From Verrucomicrobiia bacterium (GTDB lineage Bacteria > Verrucomicrobiota > Verrucomicrobiia > Verrucomicrobiales > DEV007), in the NCBI GenBank assembly GCA_030425385.1, contig JAUIAH010000040.1, positions 1 through 64,000 on the forward strand: a stretch of 64,000 bases of DNA, given 5' to 3'. Under the pieces are notes generated by a model. It saw only the letters and a program-made list of their open reading frames with translations, was not told the origin of the DNA and did no database searches. The position numbers and the translations under genes were made by a program. Position 1 is the stretch's first letter; each line of letters starts with the position of its first letter. Of this stretch, positions 27,065-36,796 are shown one piece after another.

Positions 27065-27847
27065 CTATCCCCCAAAGTGCTTGGCCAGATCGGCAAGGTG
27101 ATCGGCGTCGGCGGCCGATTCCGCAGCAGCAATCGCCGTCGCTTGCAGGGCACTCAACTCTTGAATGCCCTTCTTACTCAGAGCCAGCATCGCCTGGAAC
27201 TGCTCGTCCGTGTAGGTCGCTTCCTCACCACTTCCCTGCACTTCCACGAACTCCAGATCCTCCGTCATGACCACATTGCAATCCACGGAGGCGTCCCTGT
27301 CTTCGATGTAGTTAAGGTCTAAGCACGCGGTGTCCTTATAGATTCCCGCACTCACGGCGGCAACCTTCTTGCGCATCGGCGAATGTGTCAGTTTCGCCTC
27401 GGCGATGAGCGCATTGATCGCGATAGACACCGCCACCGTGGCGCCTGTGATGGATGCTGTCCGTGTGCCGCCATCCGCCCGCAAGACGTCACAATCAATC
27501 CACAGGGTGCGGGCGCCGAGTGCCTTGAGATCGATCACTGCCCGAAGTGATCGCCCGATCAGTCGCTGAATCTCTGAACTTCTCCCATCGATCTTGCCTC
27601 GGCTCGAATCTCTCGGCTTCCGACTCAGAGTCGAGTAGGGCAACATGCTGTATTCCGCGGTCACCCAGCCACCCTCCACTTTCTGATAGCGCATCCATCC
27701 AGGGACCCCTTCCTCGATCGTCGCCGCGCAAATCACACTTGTATTGCCAAAGCTCACCAGGACGGAGCCCGTGGCGTGGGGGGCCACGTTGGGAATGAAG
27801 GAAATGCGGCGTAACTGATCACAGGCTCTCTTGTCTGGGCGTTCCAT
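27065..27847 (-). CDS. rph: Ribonuclease PH
   Basis: RNase PH is a phosphorolytic 3'-5' exoribonuclease that trims tRNA precursors. The 260-residue product begins MERPDKRACDQLRRISF and shows GSVLVSFGNTSVICAA, KPRDSSRGKIDGRSSEIQRL, the phosphate-binding DCDVLRADGGTRTASITGA and the YIEDRDASVDCNVVMT core. The frame extends to 27892, but the ATG at 27847 matches the family start. It is divergent from thrB with 72 bp between starts, and the pseudouridine synthase gene follows by 4 bp. Confidence 0.96.
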   Translation of the reverse strand: MERPDKRACDQLRRISFIPNVAPHATGSVLVSFGNTSVICAATIEEGVPGWMRYQKVEGGWVTAEYSMLPYSTLSRKPRDSSRGKIDGRSSEIQRLIGRSLRAVIDLKALGARTLWIDCDVLRADGGTRTASITGATVAVSIAINALIAEAKLTHSPMRKKVAAVSAGIYKDTACLDLNYIEDRDASVDCNVVMTEDLEFVEVQGSGEEATYTDEQFQAMLALSKKGIQELSALQATAIAAAESAADADHLADLAKHFGG

Positions 27848-27919
27848 ATTTGTAATTTCGTTGGGCGTGAGTATTGCAGTGGGCTTCCGCATGTCTCAAC
27901 CTTTTTTAGATTTCCTCCC

Positions 27920-28816
27920 ATGCCGACTTCAATCGATCTAGGCCACACCGTGGTCCGAGTTCCCGGATCCACGTCTAACATTGGCCCAGGCTTCGATTGC
28001 ATGGGCATCGCTCTCCAGCTTTACAATGACATCCGCGTGGCGCGCTTGAGCGAGGGTGGGAGCGAATCGCCGCCGCACGAGATGGTGGCAAGCACCGCCA
28101 GCCGATTCTTTGCGGCGGCCAAAGTGGCCCCCTTCGCATTCGAGTGGTCCATCCAGGGTGATGTGCCCATTTCTCGCGGGTTGGGCAGCAGTGTCACGCT
28201 GCGCCATGGGATCTTGCAAGGATTGAACACGCTTTCTGGCAATGCCCTCGACGGCGACGCGCTCTTTCGGCTCAGCGCTGCCCTTGAGGGACACCCTGAC
28301 AATGCGTCAGCAGGTGCCTATGGGGGGTTCACTTGTACGAATGCAGTGGGCACCTGTCTCTATCATCCTGTCGACGCGCGGCTCACCTTTCTCCTACTCA
28401 TCCCAGAGCGGGAAGTCCTGACGGAGGCCTCTCGCAGCGCCTTGCCATCTCAGCTTGCCCACCGCGAGGCCGTTGAGAGTCTGGGAAATGCCAGTGTGAT
28501 CACAGCAGCTTTCGCCTCACAAAGGTACGAATCACTTAAAGGCAGTTTCACCGATTATCTCCATCAACCATACCGCTCGGTGGGAAACCCTGGCCTCTCG
28601 GAGGTGATTTCCGCAGGTGAGCACGCGGGTGCTCTTGGAGGATTTCTTAGCGGATCGGGATCCACCATCGCCTGCGTCGCTCTGGATGATCAGGCGGATT
28701 GCCATGCCATCGGCAAAGCGATGCAACGCGCCTACGAAGCCATTGGCCCGTCGAGGCTCATCACGACAAAGGCGGACAACGAGGGGGCCCGAACGCTTGA
28801 GAGCGACGAACGATGA
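27920..28816 (+). CDS. thrB: Homoserine kinase
   Basis: ThrB phosphorylates homoserine on the way to threonine. The 298-residue protein is of the GHMP kinase family, with VRVPGSTSNIGPGFDCMGIAL at the start, the ATP loop SRGLGSSVTLRHG (the usual GLGSSA has Val here) and LEGHPDNASAGAYGG. A C-terminal glycine-rich motif, GGFLSGSGSTIACV, is also typical. The stop overlaps the start of lpxK by 4 bp (ATGA). No thrC or hom is in the window. The Val substitution is mild and should not abolish nucleotide binding. Confidence 0.92.
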   Translation: MPTSIDLGHTVVRVPGSTSNIGPGFDCMGIALQLYNDIRVARLSEGGSESPPHEMVASTASRFFAAAKVAPFAFEWSIQGDVPISRGLGSSVTLRHGILQGLNTLSGNALDGDALFRLSAALEGHPDNASAGAYGGFTCTNAVGTCLYHPVDARLTFLLLIPEREVLTEASRSALPSQLAHREAVESLGNASVITAAFASQRYESLKGSFTDYLHQPYRSVGNPGLSEVISAGEHAGALGGFLSGSGSTIACVALDDQADCHAIGKAMQRAYEAIGPSRLITTKADNEGARTLESDER

Positions 28817-30009
28817 AGGAAGCGTTAGAGAATCTCGAAGAGTACGCGACGGAAGTCATCTACGACCGCAAACGCGGCTTTGGCGCCAATGCTTTGCGCG
28901 TGGTTCTCAGTGGATTCTCTGGCCTTTGGGGGTCTCTCGTCCAGTTGCGCCTGCTCCTCTATCGCAAGCGCGTGATGCGTGAGCACAACCTCGGCTGCTT
29001 GGTCATCAGCATTGGAAACCTCACCGTCGGCGGCACAGGCAAGACTCCTGTGGTTGAGATGTTTGCCAGGGCCCTGAACCATGCAGGGAGGAATGTTGCC
29101 ATTCTCAGCCGCGGCTACAAAAGCAAACGCCCTCCTTTCAAGCAGCGCTTGCGCAGCCGATTCACCGGCGAAACCGTGCTGCAACCGCCGCGCATCGTCT
29201 CCGATGGAAAGACCGTCCTGCTCGATTCCGAAATCTCGGGTGATGAACCCTACATGCTCGCCAAGAATCTAGATGGCGTGGTGGTGTTAGTGGACAAAGA
29301 TCGCGTCAAATCGGGGGGGTGGGCCATTCGCGAACATGGCATTGATACCATCTTGTTAGATGATGGCTTGCAGTATCTCCGTCTTCGCCATCGACTCGAC
29401 ATAGTCCTCATCGACCGCACAGCGCCCTTCGGCACGGGCCGTCTGCTGCCGCGAGGCACGCTACGAGAACCTGCCAGTAGCCTGCGGCGCGCTCACTACA
29501 TCTTCCTGACAAAGTGCCGTCCGGGGGAAGACAACAGTGCGCTGGAAGACGAGATCAGGCACTACAATCAGACAGCCCAAATCATCGCCTGCACGCACGC
29601 GCCCCAGTACTTGGAGAATGTGGACACTGGGAAACGCCTTCCTCTAAGCGCTCTCAAAGACACCTACATTGGCACCATGAGTGGCATTGCCACCCCCGAG
29701 ACCTTTGAACGTTCCCTCTCGCGCCTTGGAGCCCATGTGGAGGCGCGGCGGCGCTACACCGACCATCATCGCTACACGGAGCAGGAGTATTTAACCTTCA
29801 TCGACTACTGTGTGGATCGTGACCTCGCAATGATCGTTACGACTGAGAAAGACGCCGTGCGCTTACCCAAGGTCCATTCTCCTGACGTTCCCACGTATTA
29901 TTTGCGAGTTGAGATTGAAATCCTCTCAGGACATGAGACCTGGGAGGAATGCATTCAGCGCATCTGTCGGCCCGAAGCCCTCGAAGCGTCGAATCGAATC
30001 TTTGTCTAA
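28813..30009 (+). CDS. lpxK: Tetraacyldisaccharide 4'-kinase (lipid A)
   Basis: LpxK phosphorylates the 4' position of the lipid A disaccharide at the cytoplasmic face of the inner membrane. The 398-residue protein carries the Walker A loop VGGTGKTPV (73-80), the following [18 protein letters not shown]-like [10 protein letters not shown], and [21 protein letters not shown]. It is somewhat longer than E. coli LpxK (328) because of insertions around 95-120 and at the C-terminus. It overlaps thrB by 4 bp and is followed 25 bp later by the SDH-type protease gene. Its presence shows an LPS-bearing outer membrane. Confidence 0.93.
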   Translation: MKEALENLEEYATEVIYDRKRGFGANALRVVLSGFSGLWGSLVQLRLLLYRKRVMREHNLGCLVISIGNLTVGGTGKTPVVEMFARALNHAGRNVAILSRGYKSKRPPFKQRLRSRFTGETVLQPPRIVSDGKTVLLDSEISGDEPYMLAKNLDGVVVLVDKDRVKSGGWAIREHGIDTILLDDGLQYLRLRHRLDIVLIDRTAPFGTGRLLPRGTLREPASSLRRAHYIFLTKCRPGEDNSALEDEIRHYNQTAQIIACTHAPQYLENVDTGKRLPLSALKDTYIGTMSGIATPETFERSLSRLGAHVEARRRYTDHHRYTEQEYLTFIDYCVDRDLAMIVTTEKDAVRLPKVHSPDVPTYYLRVEIEILSGHETWEECIQRICRPEALEASNRIFV

Positions 30010-30034
30010 CGAAACACCCCCTAACGTGACAGCC

Positions 30035-31054
30035 ATGGAGAAGAAGGATATCAAGATCGTCAAGCCGCCAAACTTGTTTCGAAAGACGCAGCAGATGATC
30101 TGCAAGATCGAGGATGAGATCGACGGCGCTTTTCTCACCTACTGGTCCACGGGAAGCGGGAGCATCTGTCATAGTGACGTTCCCCCGCTCGCAGAAGCGC
30201 TCAATCGGTTGGGCAAACAGGAGAAGATCTATCTCTTTATCAAATCAACCGGCGGCAATGGGCAAGCGGCCCTGCGCTTGGTCAATCTTCTTCGGCAGCA
30301 TGGTCGGCAAATCGTGGCGCTCATTCCTCTCGAATGCGCATCTGCCGCGACCATGATTTCGTTAGGCGCAGACGAGATCCACATGGGGCCTCTCGCCTAT
30401 CTCACCGCCGTGGACACCTCGTTGACACACGATCTCTCTCCGGTTGACCGCAACAACTATCTAATCAGTGTCAGTCAGGACGAACTCAATCGCGTCACCA
30501 ATCTCTGGCATGAAGCGGACAAGCAGCTCGACCATCCCAAGGATCAATCCAATCCCTATAGCAAACTCTACGAACACATTCACCCGCTTGTCTTTGGGGC
30601 TATTGACAGAGCAAGCTCGCTCTCTTTGAAGCTCTGCGAGGAAATCCTTTCCTACCACATTGACGACGTCGACGAACGCGAACGCATCAGCAAGATCCTC
30701 AATTCTGACTATCCCTCACACTCCTATCCCATCACCCTGCGCGAAGCCAAGCGCATCGGACTACGCGTGCAGGAAATGGATGAGTCTCTCAATGAAGAGC
30801 TCTCGATCCTCAACGGCTTCTACGCCGAGATGGGACAACGCGCTCTCACAGACTACGACGAACTCAACTATCACGATCACGAAATTCAAACGGTGATCGA
30901 AGGGCGCGACATTCAATTCACCTATCAGAACAACAAAGACTGGCATTACCGCCAAGAAGAACGTCGCTGGGTACCGCTCAATGATCAAAGTGCGTGGAAC
31001 CGCTACGAGTTGGTGGGTTCCAAGACGAAGAACTCCACGTTCCACGTGCGTTAG
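30035..31054 (+). CDS. ClpP-class serine dehydrogenase proteinase-like protein
   Basis: A 339-residue cytoplasmic protein of the SDH_sah group within the ClpP/crotonase-type serine protease clan. IYLFIKSTGGNGQAALRLVN gives the oxyanion-forming glycines, ECASAATMISLGADEIHMG holds the likely nucleophile Ser, and LREAKRIGL lies in the usual helical region. Members are membrane-associated proteases of poorly known targets. A GTG at 30026 could extend the N-terminus by three residues. It is the third gene of the thrB-lpxK operon and ends 10 bp before the convergent dxr gene. Confidence 0.83.
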   Translation: MEKKDIKIVKPPNLFRKTQQMICKIEDEIDGAFLTYWSTGSGSICHSDVPPLAEALNRLGKQEKIYLFIKSTGGNGQAALRLVNLLRQHGRQIVALIPLECASAATMISLGADEIHMGPLAYLTAVDTSLTHDLSPVDRNNYLISVSQDELNRVTNLWHEADKQLDHPKDQSNPYSKLYEHIHPLVFGAIDRASSLSLKLCEEILSYHIDDVDERERISKILNSDYPSHSYPITLREAKRIGLRVQEMDESLNEELSILNGFYAEMGQRALTDYDELNYHDHEIQTVIEGRDIQFTYQNNKDWHYRQEERRWVPLNDQSAWNRYELVGSKTKNSTFHVR

Positions 31055-31064
31055 GGTGTGTTGT

Positions 31065-32210
31065 TCAGATACGGCTCGCCGCGTCTTGGCGGGCCCATTC
31101 ATCCGCTTCCAGGATGACCTCAAGAGAAGGGGAAGGCTCATTCTTGTGAGCCGACATCGTCGCTTCCACTGTCCGCCAGATGCCCGTGAACGAGAGGCGT
31201 TCCTGGCGAAAGGCTTCCACCGCCACTTCATTGGCCGCGTTCAAGACCGCAGGTAAGGTTCCCCCTTGGTTTCCCGCGGCGCGCGCCAAGTCCAAGGCCG
31301 GAAAAGCATCTGTGCGAGGAGCTTCGAAATCGAGTTGTCTCAGTTTGGCAAAGTCCAAGGGCTCTAGCGAATTTGCCACACGCTCTGGCCAGGTGACCGC
31401 GTATTGAATGGGGAAGCACATGTCCGAATGACTCAACTGCGCCAGGACAGAGCCATCGACGAATTCCACCATGGAATGCACGATGCTCTGCGGGTGCACC
31501 ACGACTTCCACCTGCGGCATGGGTATGTGAAAGAGCCAGCGCGCCTCGATCATCTCCAGCCCCTTGTTAAACAAAGTCGCGGAGTCGATGGTGATCTTTG
31601 CCCCCATATCCCAAGTGGGATGCTTGAGTGCCTGCGCCAGCGTCACCCCTCCCAGATCCTCCTCAGGCCAGGTGCGGAATGGCCCACCCGATGCGGTCAA
31701 GATGAGCCGACGCACCTCGGCTCGGTCGCGGTTCGCTTCGAGACATTGATAGATCGCATTGTGTTCGCTATCGACCGGCAAGACGTTCACCCCATGTTTC
31801 TCCGCCGCCTGCATGACCGCCTCGCCAGCCATGACCAAGATCTCTTTGCTCGCGACCGCGATGTCCTTACCCGCCTCGATTGCGGCCAAGGCTGGGCGCA
31901 AGCCCGCCGTACCAATGATCGCGATCAAGACCATGTCTGCCTCTGGCAAACAGGCCAGTTCCACGAGCCCGTCTTCGCCTGATCGCACCGTTACTGAGGA
32001 GTCGACCGTACTCGCAACCTTTGTCGCTGCCGAGTCATCCCACAAAGCCACCTCGCGCACACCGGTCTGTTCCACTTGAGCGAGGACCGCATCAGCGCTC
32101 CGATTGGCAGCCAGTCCCACGATCTGCATACGATCGGGAATGTCCGCTGCCACTTTAAGCGCGCTCGTCCCAATGGATCCCGTTGACCCTAACAAGACAA
32201 CTTTCTTCAC
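31065..32210 (-). CDS. dxr: 1-deoxy-D-xylulose 5-phosphate reductoisomerase
   Basis: Dxr makes methylerythritol phosphate, the committed step of the non-mevalonate isoprenoid pathway. The 381-residue product has the NADPH loop LLGSTGSIGTSALKV, ASKEILVMAGE, the metal-binding and substrate site PVDSEHNAIYQCL, and ASGGPFRTW with HPTWDMGAKITIDSATL. Length is typical (about 390). Its ATG overlaps the stop of cdsA by 4 bp, so the two are one operon. It ends tail to tail with the SDH-type protease gene. Confidence 0.96.
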   Translation of the reverse strand: MKKVVLLGSTGSIGTSALKVAADIPDRMQIVGLAANRSADAVLAQVEQTGVREVALWDDSAATKVASTVDSSVTVRSGEDGLVELACLPEADMVLIAIIGTAGLRPALAAIEAGKDIAVASKEILVMAGEAVMQAAEKHGVNVLPVDSEHNAIYQCLEANRDRAEVRRLILTASGGPFRTWPEEDLGGVTLAQALKHPTWDMGAKITIDSATLFNKGLEMIEARWLFHIPMPQVEVVVHPQSIVHSMVEFVDGSVLAQLSHSDMCFPIQYAVTWPERVANSLEPLDFAKLRQLDFEAPRTDAFPALDLARAAGNQGGTLPAVLNAANEVAVEAFRQERLSFTGIWRTVEATMSAHKNEPSPSLEVILEADEWARQDAASRI

Positions 32211-33103
32211 GAGGCCGACAGGATCAAATGATTCATATACAGATAAAGAAGAGGTGCTGTGAAGCAGAGGCTATCGATCAAGTCTAAAGCCCCTCCGATG
32301 CCTGGCAGCATGTGTCCTGAATCCTTCACTTGGAGACATCTCTTAAGGACAGACTCTGCCAAATCACCGACGATCGCAGCCAACCCAATGATCGCGGGCA
32401 ACACCAATACGTGAGACCAATCGAAAAGTGCTAGTTTTGACTGAAAGGGCAGAAAGATCACGAGGCTGGCCACATAGGCTCCCAGAAACGCCCCTACGAA
32501 ACCCTCCCAAGTCTTCCCTGGACTGATGTGGGGAATCATCTTGTGCCGTCCACAAAGTGATCCGACGGCATAGGCACCCATGTCGGTGAATTTGGTCACG
32601 GCGAGAAGATAGAGCACGTAATAGACTCCATGGGCATCGGGAAGGTAGAGGATCCGGGCCACGAAATTGAAGAGGACGACCGTGTAGACAAAGCTGAAGA
32701 AGCTCCCTGTCAGCCGCTTCAGCGTCCGTTCCCCCTCCAGCTCTCGGGTCAATGTCAGGGTAAAGAGCCCGAAGATCAGCGTGACCACATAGAAGATATC
32801 CAAAGGTGCAAACTGTGCTCGCCCAGGCGCTGGCAATCGCTGACAGTGTGCAAACGTGTGCCCGAGGTAGCCAAGTGCCACCAGAACCGTCCAGACGAAG
32901 TAGCGACGATCCTTTGAAACGCCGAACATCTTCAAGCATTCGAGCAATGAAAGGATGCCTAATCCACCAATCAGAACAAAGAAGAGCCACGGCAGATTGA
33001 GAACGATTCCCAAGGTGACCAACACCCAAAGAATCACGGTACTTGTTAGCCGTGCGGCAAACACACGACTCTTGGAAGGGGGTGCTGAGGAGGAGTCAGG
33101 CAT
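32207..33103 (-). CDS. cdsA: Phosphatidate cytidylyltransferase (CDP-diacylglycerol synthase)
   Basis: CdsA activates phosphatidate with CTP for phospholipid synthesis. The 298-residue protein has seven to eight hydrophobic helices and the signature KFTDMGAYAVGSLCGRHKM followed by SPGKTWEGFVGAFLGA, then DLAESVLKRCLQVKDSG and PGIGGALDLIDSL. The frame is open to 33172 but the ATG at 33103 matches family length. It forms an operon with dxr (ATGA overlap) and is divergent from the membrane-spanning sigma factor gene. Confidence 0.94.
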   Translation of the reverse strand: MPDSSSAPPSKSRVFAARLTSTVILWVLVTLGIVLNLPWLFFVLIGGLGILSLLECLKMFGVSKDRRYFVWTVLVALGYLGHTFAHCQRLPAPGRAQFAPLDIFYVVTLIFGLFTLTLTRELEGERTLKRLTGSFFSFVYTVVLFNFVARILYLPDAHGVYYVLYLLAVTKFTDMGAYAVGSLCGRHKMIPHISPGKTWEGFVGAFLGAYVASLVIFLPFQSKLALFDWSHVLVLPAIIGLAAIVGDLAESVLKRCLQVKDSGHMLPGIGGALDLIDSLCFTAPLLYLYMNHLILSAS

Positions 33104-33225
33104 GGAGTGGTTCTCTCCGTTATCGCTGGGTATCTCTACCCTGACAACCCTTTCTTCAGGCCGTCGATTCAATGGAATGGAAGTTTTCTGTCGGAAATGA
33201 GAGCCTTGGGAACGGTATCTCTGTG

Positions 33226-34764
33226 ATGGACGACTGTGAACTCTTACACGCCTTCACCAAGCAGGGCGACGAAAGCGCCTTTGAATGCTTGCTTCAACGG
33301 CATGGTTTGATGGTCCAGCGAACGGCGCTCCGGCGATTGGGAAACGAGCAAGCCTCCCGAGAGATCTGTCAGACGGTCTTCATTGTGCTCGCTCGCAAGG
33401 CTCCCACGATCCGATGCCCTGCATCCCTGGGGCCTTGGCTACACCGCGTGACGATGCTCGAATGTTCGGAGTGGCTGCGCCAGGAACGCCGACGGCAACG
33501 GAAATATGCCCATTACCAGGACTATCTGAGACGCGATCGTGAATCCGTCACGGCTCCGACTTCCACGGCATGGGTGGCCGAGCTTGATGAGGCCATTCAG
33601 AAGCTCAACGCGCGCGACCGCGAAGCCATCATCCTCCGTTTCTTTGAGGGGCGGTCCTTTCAAGAGATCGGCGTGGTGTTAGACTTATCAGACGATGCCT
33701 GTCAGAAACGAACATCCCGAGCAGTCGAACGGCTGGCCAATCGACTGCGACGGCATCGCGTCACGATTCCCGTCCTGGGTGCGGCCCTTCAGCAGATTGC
33801 GAGCGAATCCCAGGCGGCAGCGCCCCTTGCTTGGTTGCCATCTCGAGAGATCCTCTCATTGAAGCCATCAGCGATGACCGCGTTCCGGTGGACCGTCCGT
33901 CTATCTCCCGTCAGCACCCTGGCGTGGCTAGGCGTCGGTGTGCTCTATGCCCTGTGGGCAATCGGGTGGGTGCCATCCGCTTCCCCAACAGCCACGCCAC
34001 CCCTCACGCACACACCAACTACAACGGTCGCGTCCACACACGCCACACTCCTCCCCTTGCTGACCAGGACAAGAACTCGGACTCGATACTCGCCCTCGTC
34101 GCCAGACATCACACTGGAGACTTTGCTCGACGACTTCATTGACGCCTATCTGCAAGGAGACACCGACTACGCGAAACGCTTGCAGAACATGATCGACACG
34201 ATGGATCCAGCAGACGTCGTGAACATGCTAGATGATTGGCCGCCTCACGAAGGCGAGGCTATTGAACTCCTGCGAGACCTTCCTCTGAAATCGCTCATCA
34301 CCCAGAATCCCGCCATGGTCTGTGAGCGTGCTCATGCTCGCCGTCTCACTGACATCGCCTGTTATGCGCTCTATCAATGGGCTCAACATGCTCCTGAAGA
34401 GGCTCTCGCATGGCATCGCCAGCAGACGTCTTGGCCCCATCATGCTCCTGGCCTCGCCAAAGAGTCCCTCGGAAGAATGCCATCGCGTACCCTGGCAGTT
34501 CTCAACAAGCAGAAGTCCCTCTTGCTTTCGAAGGATTCTCACCGCGCGCTGGACTACGAAGGTGCAATGGCCGCTTCTCTCTACCTCGGTCTGGTAGAGA
34601 CTTCCCCAGCCATGCTAGACCCTTTGGTCGCACGCCTTCGCGGCAAAGCAGCCTATGGCGCCGCGGTCGCCGTCAATCGCTGCTTTGGCAGGATAGAGAC
34701 CCCTAACGAAATACTGAACCGCCACATGGCACAACTCATGGATCAATTGGAGGAGGCGCTATGA
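33226..34764 (+). CDS. ECF sigma factor fused to a membrane-spanning C-terminal domain
   Basis: A 512-residue protein. Residues 1-190 are an ECF sigma factor: MDDCELLHAFTKQGDESAF, region 2 with SREICQTVFIVLARK, and region 4 with LNARDREAIILRFFEGRSF and IGVVLDLSDDACQKRTSRAVERL. A single membrane helix follows (STLAWLGVGVLYALWAIG), then a Thr/Pro-rich linker and a domain of about 230 residues that includes the repeat-like QWAQHAPEEALAWHRQQ. The sigma domain is thus tethered to the membrane. The chosen ATG at 33226 matches family N-termini; the frame is open to 33172. It overlaps the next gene by 4 bp (ATGA). Confidence 0.88.
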   Translation: MDDCELLHAFTKQGDESAFECLLQRHGLMVQRTALRRLGNEQASREICQTVFIVLARKAPTIRCPASLGPWLHRVTMLECSEWLRQERRRQRKYAHYQDYLRRDRESVTAPTSTAWVAELDEAIQKLNARDREAIILRFFEGRSFQEIGVVLDLSDDACQKRTSRAVERLANRLRRHRVTIPVLGAALQQIASESQAAAPLAWLPSREILSLKPSAMTAFRWTVRLSPVSTLAWLGVGVLYALWAIGWVPSASPTATPPLTHTPTTTVASTHATLLPLLTRTRTRTRYSPSSPDITLETLLDDFIDAYLQGDTDYAKRLQNMIDTMDPADVVNMLDDWPPHEGEAIELLRDLPLKSLITQNPAMVCERAHARRLTDIACYALYQWAQHAPEEALAWHRQQTSWPHHAPGLAKESLGRMPSRTLAVLNKQKSLLLSKDSHRALDYEGAMAASLYLGLVETSPAMLDPLVARLRGKAAYGAAVAVNRCFGRIETPNEILNRHMAQLMDQLEEAL

Positions 34765-35783
34765 CCCTGACAAACACCCTTTGCGCCATCCTGGCTGGCA
34801 TCGCCATTTGGGGAAACATTCACGAATGGTCTCAGGCTTGGCCCTCACAGACTCACTTCAAAGAGGAGCCACCTTCTCGAGCCCTCGCCACCCCCACGAC
34901 TCAGGAAACTGACTCTCCTGCATGGCATGATTTGTTAGAAATCTTGCATCGAAACCTAACCGTTAGAAGAGAAGAGCGCCCTCGTGATGGATGGAGCCTA
35001 ACGACTTCCAACACACGCTTTCGCTCTGGGAATGACGACCACTCGCGTACCGTGGAAGCCTATGTGGACGTGGGTGATGCTCGTTGGCGTTCGAGAATTT
35101 GCCTGACCAAATCCCTTGATGACCGATTGCGCAAACTGTCAGAAGAAGCCTTGAAAGCCATGCTCACCGCAGGGGAAGAACGATTTGCCCCACACGAATA
35201 CCCCATCCTTGCTAAGATCATCCATCCCCTCCTGTTGCCGTACGATCCAAGATTCGTGGCCAGGAGAGACCACTCGGATCTCCAACACACGGCACTGCGT
35301 CGTTGGGCAGAGGAGGCCCCATGGGATGCCATGACCTTTCTCAAGGAAGATCCCAACCGTGCCTCCCTGAGCCGCTATGTCCTTCCAGGACTCGCCAAAC
35401 GTGACTGGAAGCAAGCGCTTGTTCATCTCAATGATAGGGCAGCGCTCATCGAAGATTGGGAAGTCGTCGCCCATGCCTTGCGTGATCATGCTAGTCGCGT
35501 GCGTTTCCTCCGCCAGGCGCTCATCCACTTCTCAGCTACCGACGCACGCGATACTCTCTTCGCCGCGGTTGCTCGGACCGTCGCTCTGCGGGATGGATTC
35601 GCCGCCGGACGAGCCCTCTGGGAGGATCTTCAGATCGATGCCGTCACAGGCAACGCCTACGTTGTAGCACTCGTCACCCAAGATCCCCTGCGCGATACAG
35701 AGGCGAAACGCCACTGGCTCGCGAAAGTCAGCGCTCCTGATCGCGTCGACGCCCATTTGAGATCCTTCGATCACCTCTACTGA
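34761..35783 (+). CDS. Membrane-anchored partner of the tethered sigma factor
   Basis: A 340-residue protein with an N-terminal hydrophobic segment (LCAILAGIAIWGNIHEW) that may be an anchor or signal. The rest is helical with repeat-like stretches such as LRRWAEEAPWDAMTFLKEDP, echoing QWAQHAPEEALAWHRQQ in the sigma factor upstream. Such WA..(A/D)P..A repeats are frequent in Verrucomicrobiota. Its ATG overlaps the sigma factor stop by 4 bp, so the two are made together. It may be a sensor or regulator of the sigma factor; no enzyme motif was seen. Confidence 0.78.
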   Translation: MTLTNTLCAILAGIAIWGNIHEWSQAWPSQTHFKEEPPSRALATPTTQETDSPAWHDLLEILHRNLTVRREERPRDGWSLTTSNTRFRSGNDDHSRTVEAYVDVGDARWRSRICLTKSLDDRLRKLSEEALKAMLTAGEERFAPHEYPILAKIIHPLLLPYDPRFVARRDHSDLQHTALRRWAEEAPWDAMTFLKEDPNRASLSRYVLPGLAKRDWKQALVHLNDRAALIEDWEVVAHALRDHASRVRFLRQALIHFSATDARDTLFAAVARTVALRDGFAAGRALWEDLQIDAVTGNAYVVALVTQDPLRDTEAKRHWLAKVSAPDRVDAHLRSFDHLY

Positions 35784-35876
35784 TCGGCACGCTTGACCCA
35801 AGGTTTTACTGGAAACGAGGCGACAATGCGTTAAGGCACGAGCCCTGTCATCGCCATGGCAGGCCAGAATAGACCG

Positions 35877-36761
35877 ATGAGTGCCGACGAACAGATCCTC
35901 AAGATAGGGCTGCCGAAAGGAAGCCTGGAGAAACCAACCTACGATCTCTTTCAAAAGGCGGGCTATGACATCTATGGATCCTCGCGATCCTATCGCCCGT
36001 CCATCGATGATCCAGAACTGAGGGTGCGCCTCCTGCGCGCCCAAGAAATTGGCCGTTATGTCCATCAAGGATTCTTAGATTGCGGGATCACTGGCAAGGA
36101 TTGGGTGGCGGAGAATGAAGCGGAAGTCGACGTGCTGACAGATCTTCCTTACAGCCGCTCGACAGCTAACCCGACGCGTTGGGTGCTCGTCGTTCCTGAA
36201 GATTCACCGATCCAAACGGTGAACGATTTGGAAGGGAAATTGATCGCCACGGAAGCGTTGAATCTCACGCGGAACTTTCTCAAGGCGAACGGGGTGGAGG
36301 CTCGCTTAGAGTTCAGTTGGGGGGCGACAGAGGTGAAGGTGCCCGACCTCGTTGACGCCATTGTCGATATCACGGAGACGGGGTCGTCCCTCCGGGCGAA
36401 CAAACTCCGGATCGTCGCCACGCTCATGGAATCCTTCCCACAATTCGTCGCCAACCGCCACGCGGCGGCGGATCCTTGGAAGCGAGCGAAGATGGAGCGC
36501 CTGGTCCTCCTCTTGAAGGGTGCCCTGGAGGCCCGTGGCAAGGTTGGACTCAAGATGAATGTGCCTCAAAAGGCCTTGCAAAGCGTTCTCGACGCCCTAC
36601 CCTCCCTCCGCTTGCCCACGGTGAATGACCTTAGCCAAGATGGCTGGCTCGCTGTCGAGACAGTCCTTGAGGAGAAGGTGGTGCGAGAGCTCATCCCGGA
36701 GCTGAAAGCACAAGGTGCCGAAGGCATCATCGAATACCCTCTTAATAAGATCGTTCACTAA
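35877..36761 (+). CDS. hisG: ATP phosphoribosyltransferase, long form
   Basis: HisG starts histidine synthesis by joining ATP and PRPP. The 294-residue length and the C-terminal domain ([20 protein letters not shown] to [13 protein letters not shown]) mark the long, self-regulated form, where that domain binds histidine for feedback inhibition. The catalytic part shows [13 protein letters not shown], the PRPP loop region [18 protein letters not shown] and CGITGKDWV. The frame is open to 35856, but the ATG at 35877 is a better fit. No other his gene is in the window, so the pathway is dispersed. Confidence 0.94.
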   Translation: MSADEQILKIGLPKGSLEKPTYDLFQKAGYDIYGSSRSYRPSIDDPELRVRLLRAQEIGRYVHQGFLDCGITGKDWVAENEAEVDVLTDLPYSRSTANPTRWVLVVPEDSPIQTVNDLEGKLIATEALNLTRNFLKANGVEARLEFSWGATEVKVPDLVDAIVDITETGSSLRANKLRIVATLMESFPQFVANRHAAADPWKRAKMERLVLLLKGALEARGKVGLKMNVPQKALQSVLDALPSLRLPTVNDLSQDGWLAVETVLEEKVVRELIPELKAQGAEGIIEYPLNKIVH

Positions 36762-36796
36762 CTACCCAAGTCAATCCCAATCACGCATACCACATC

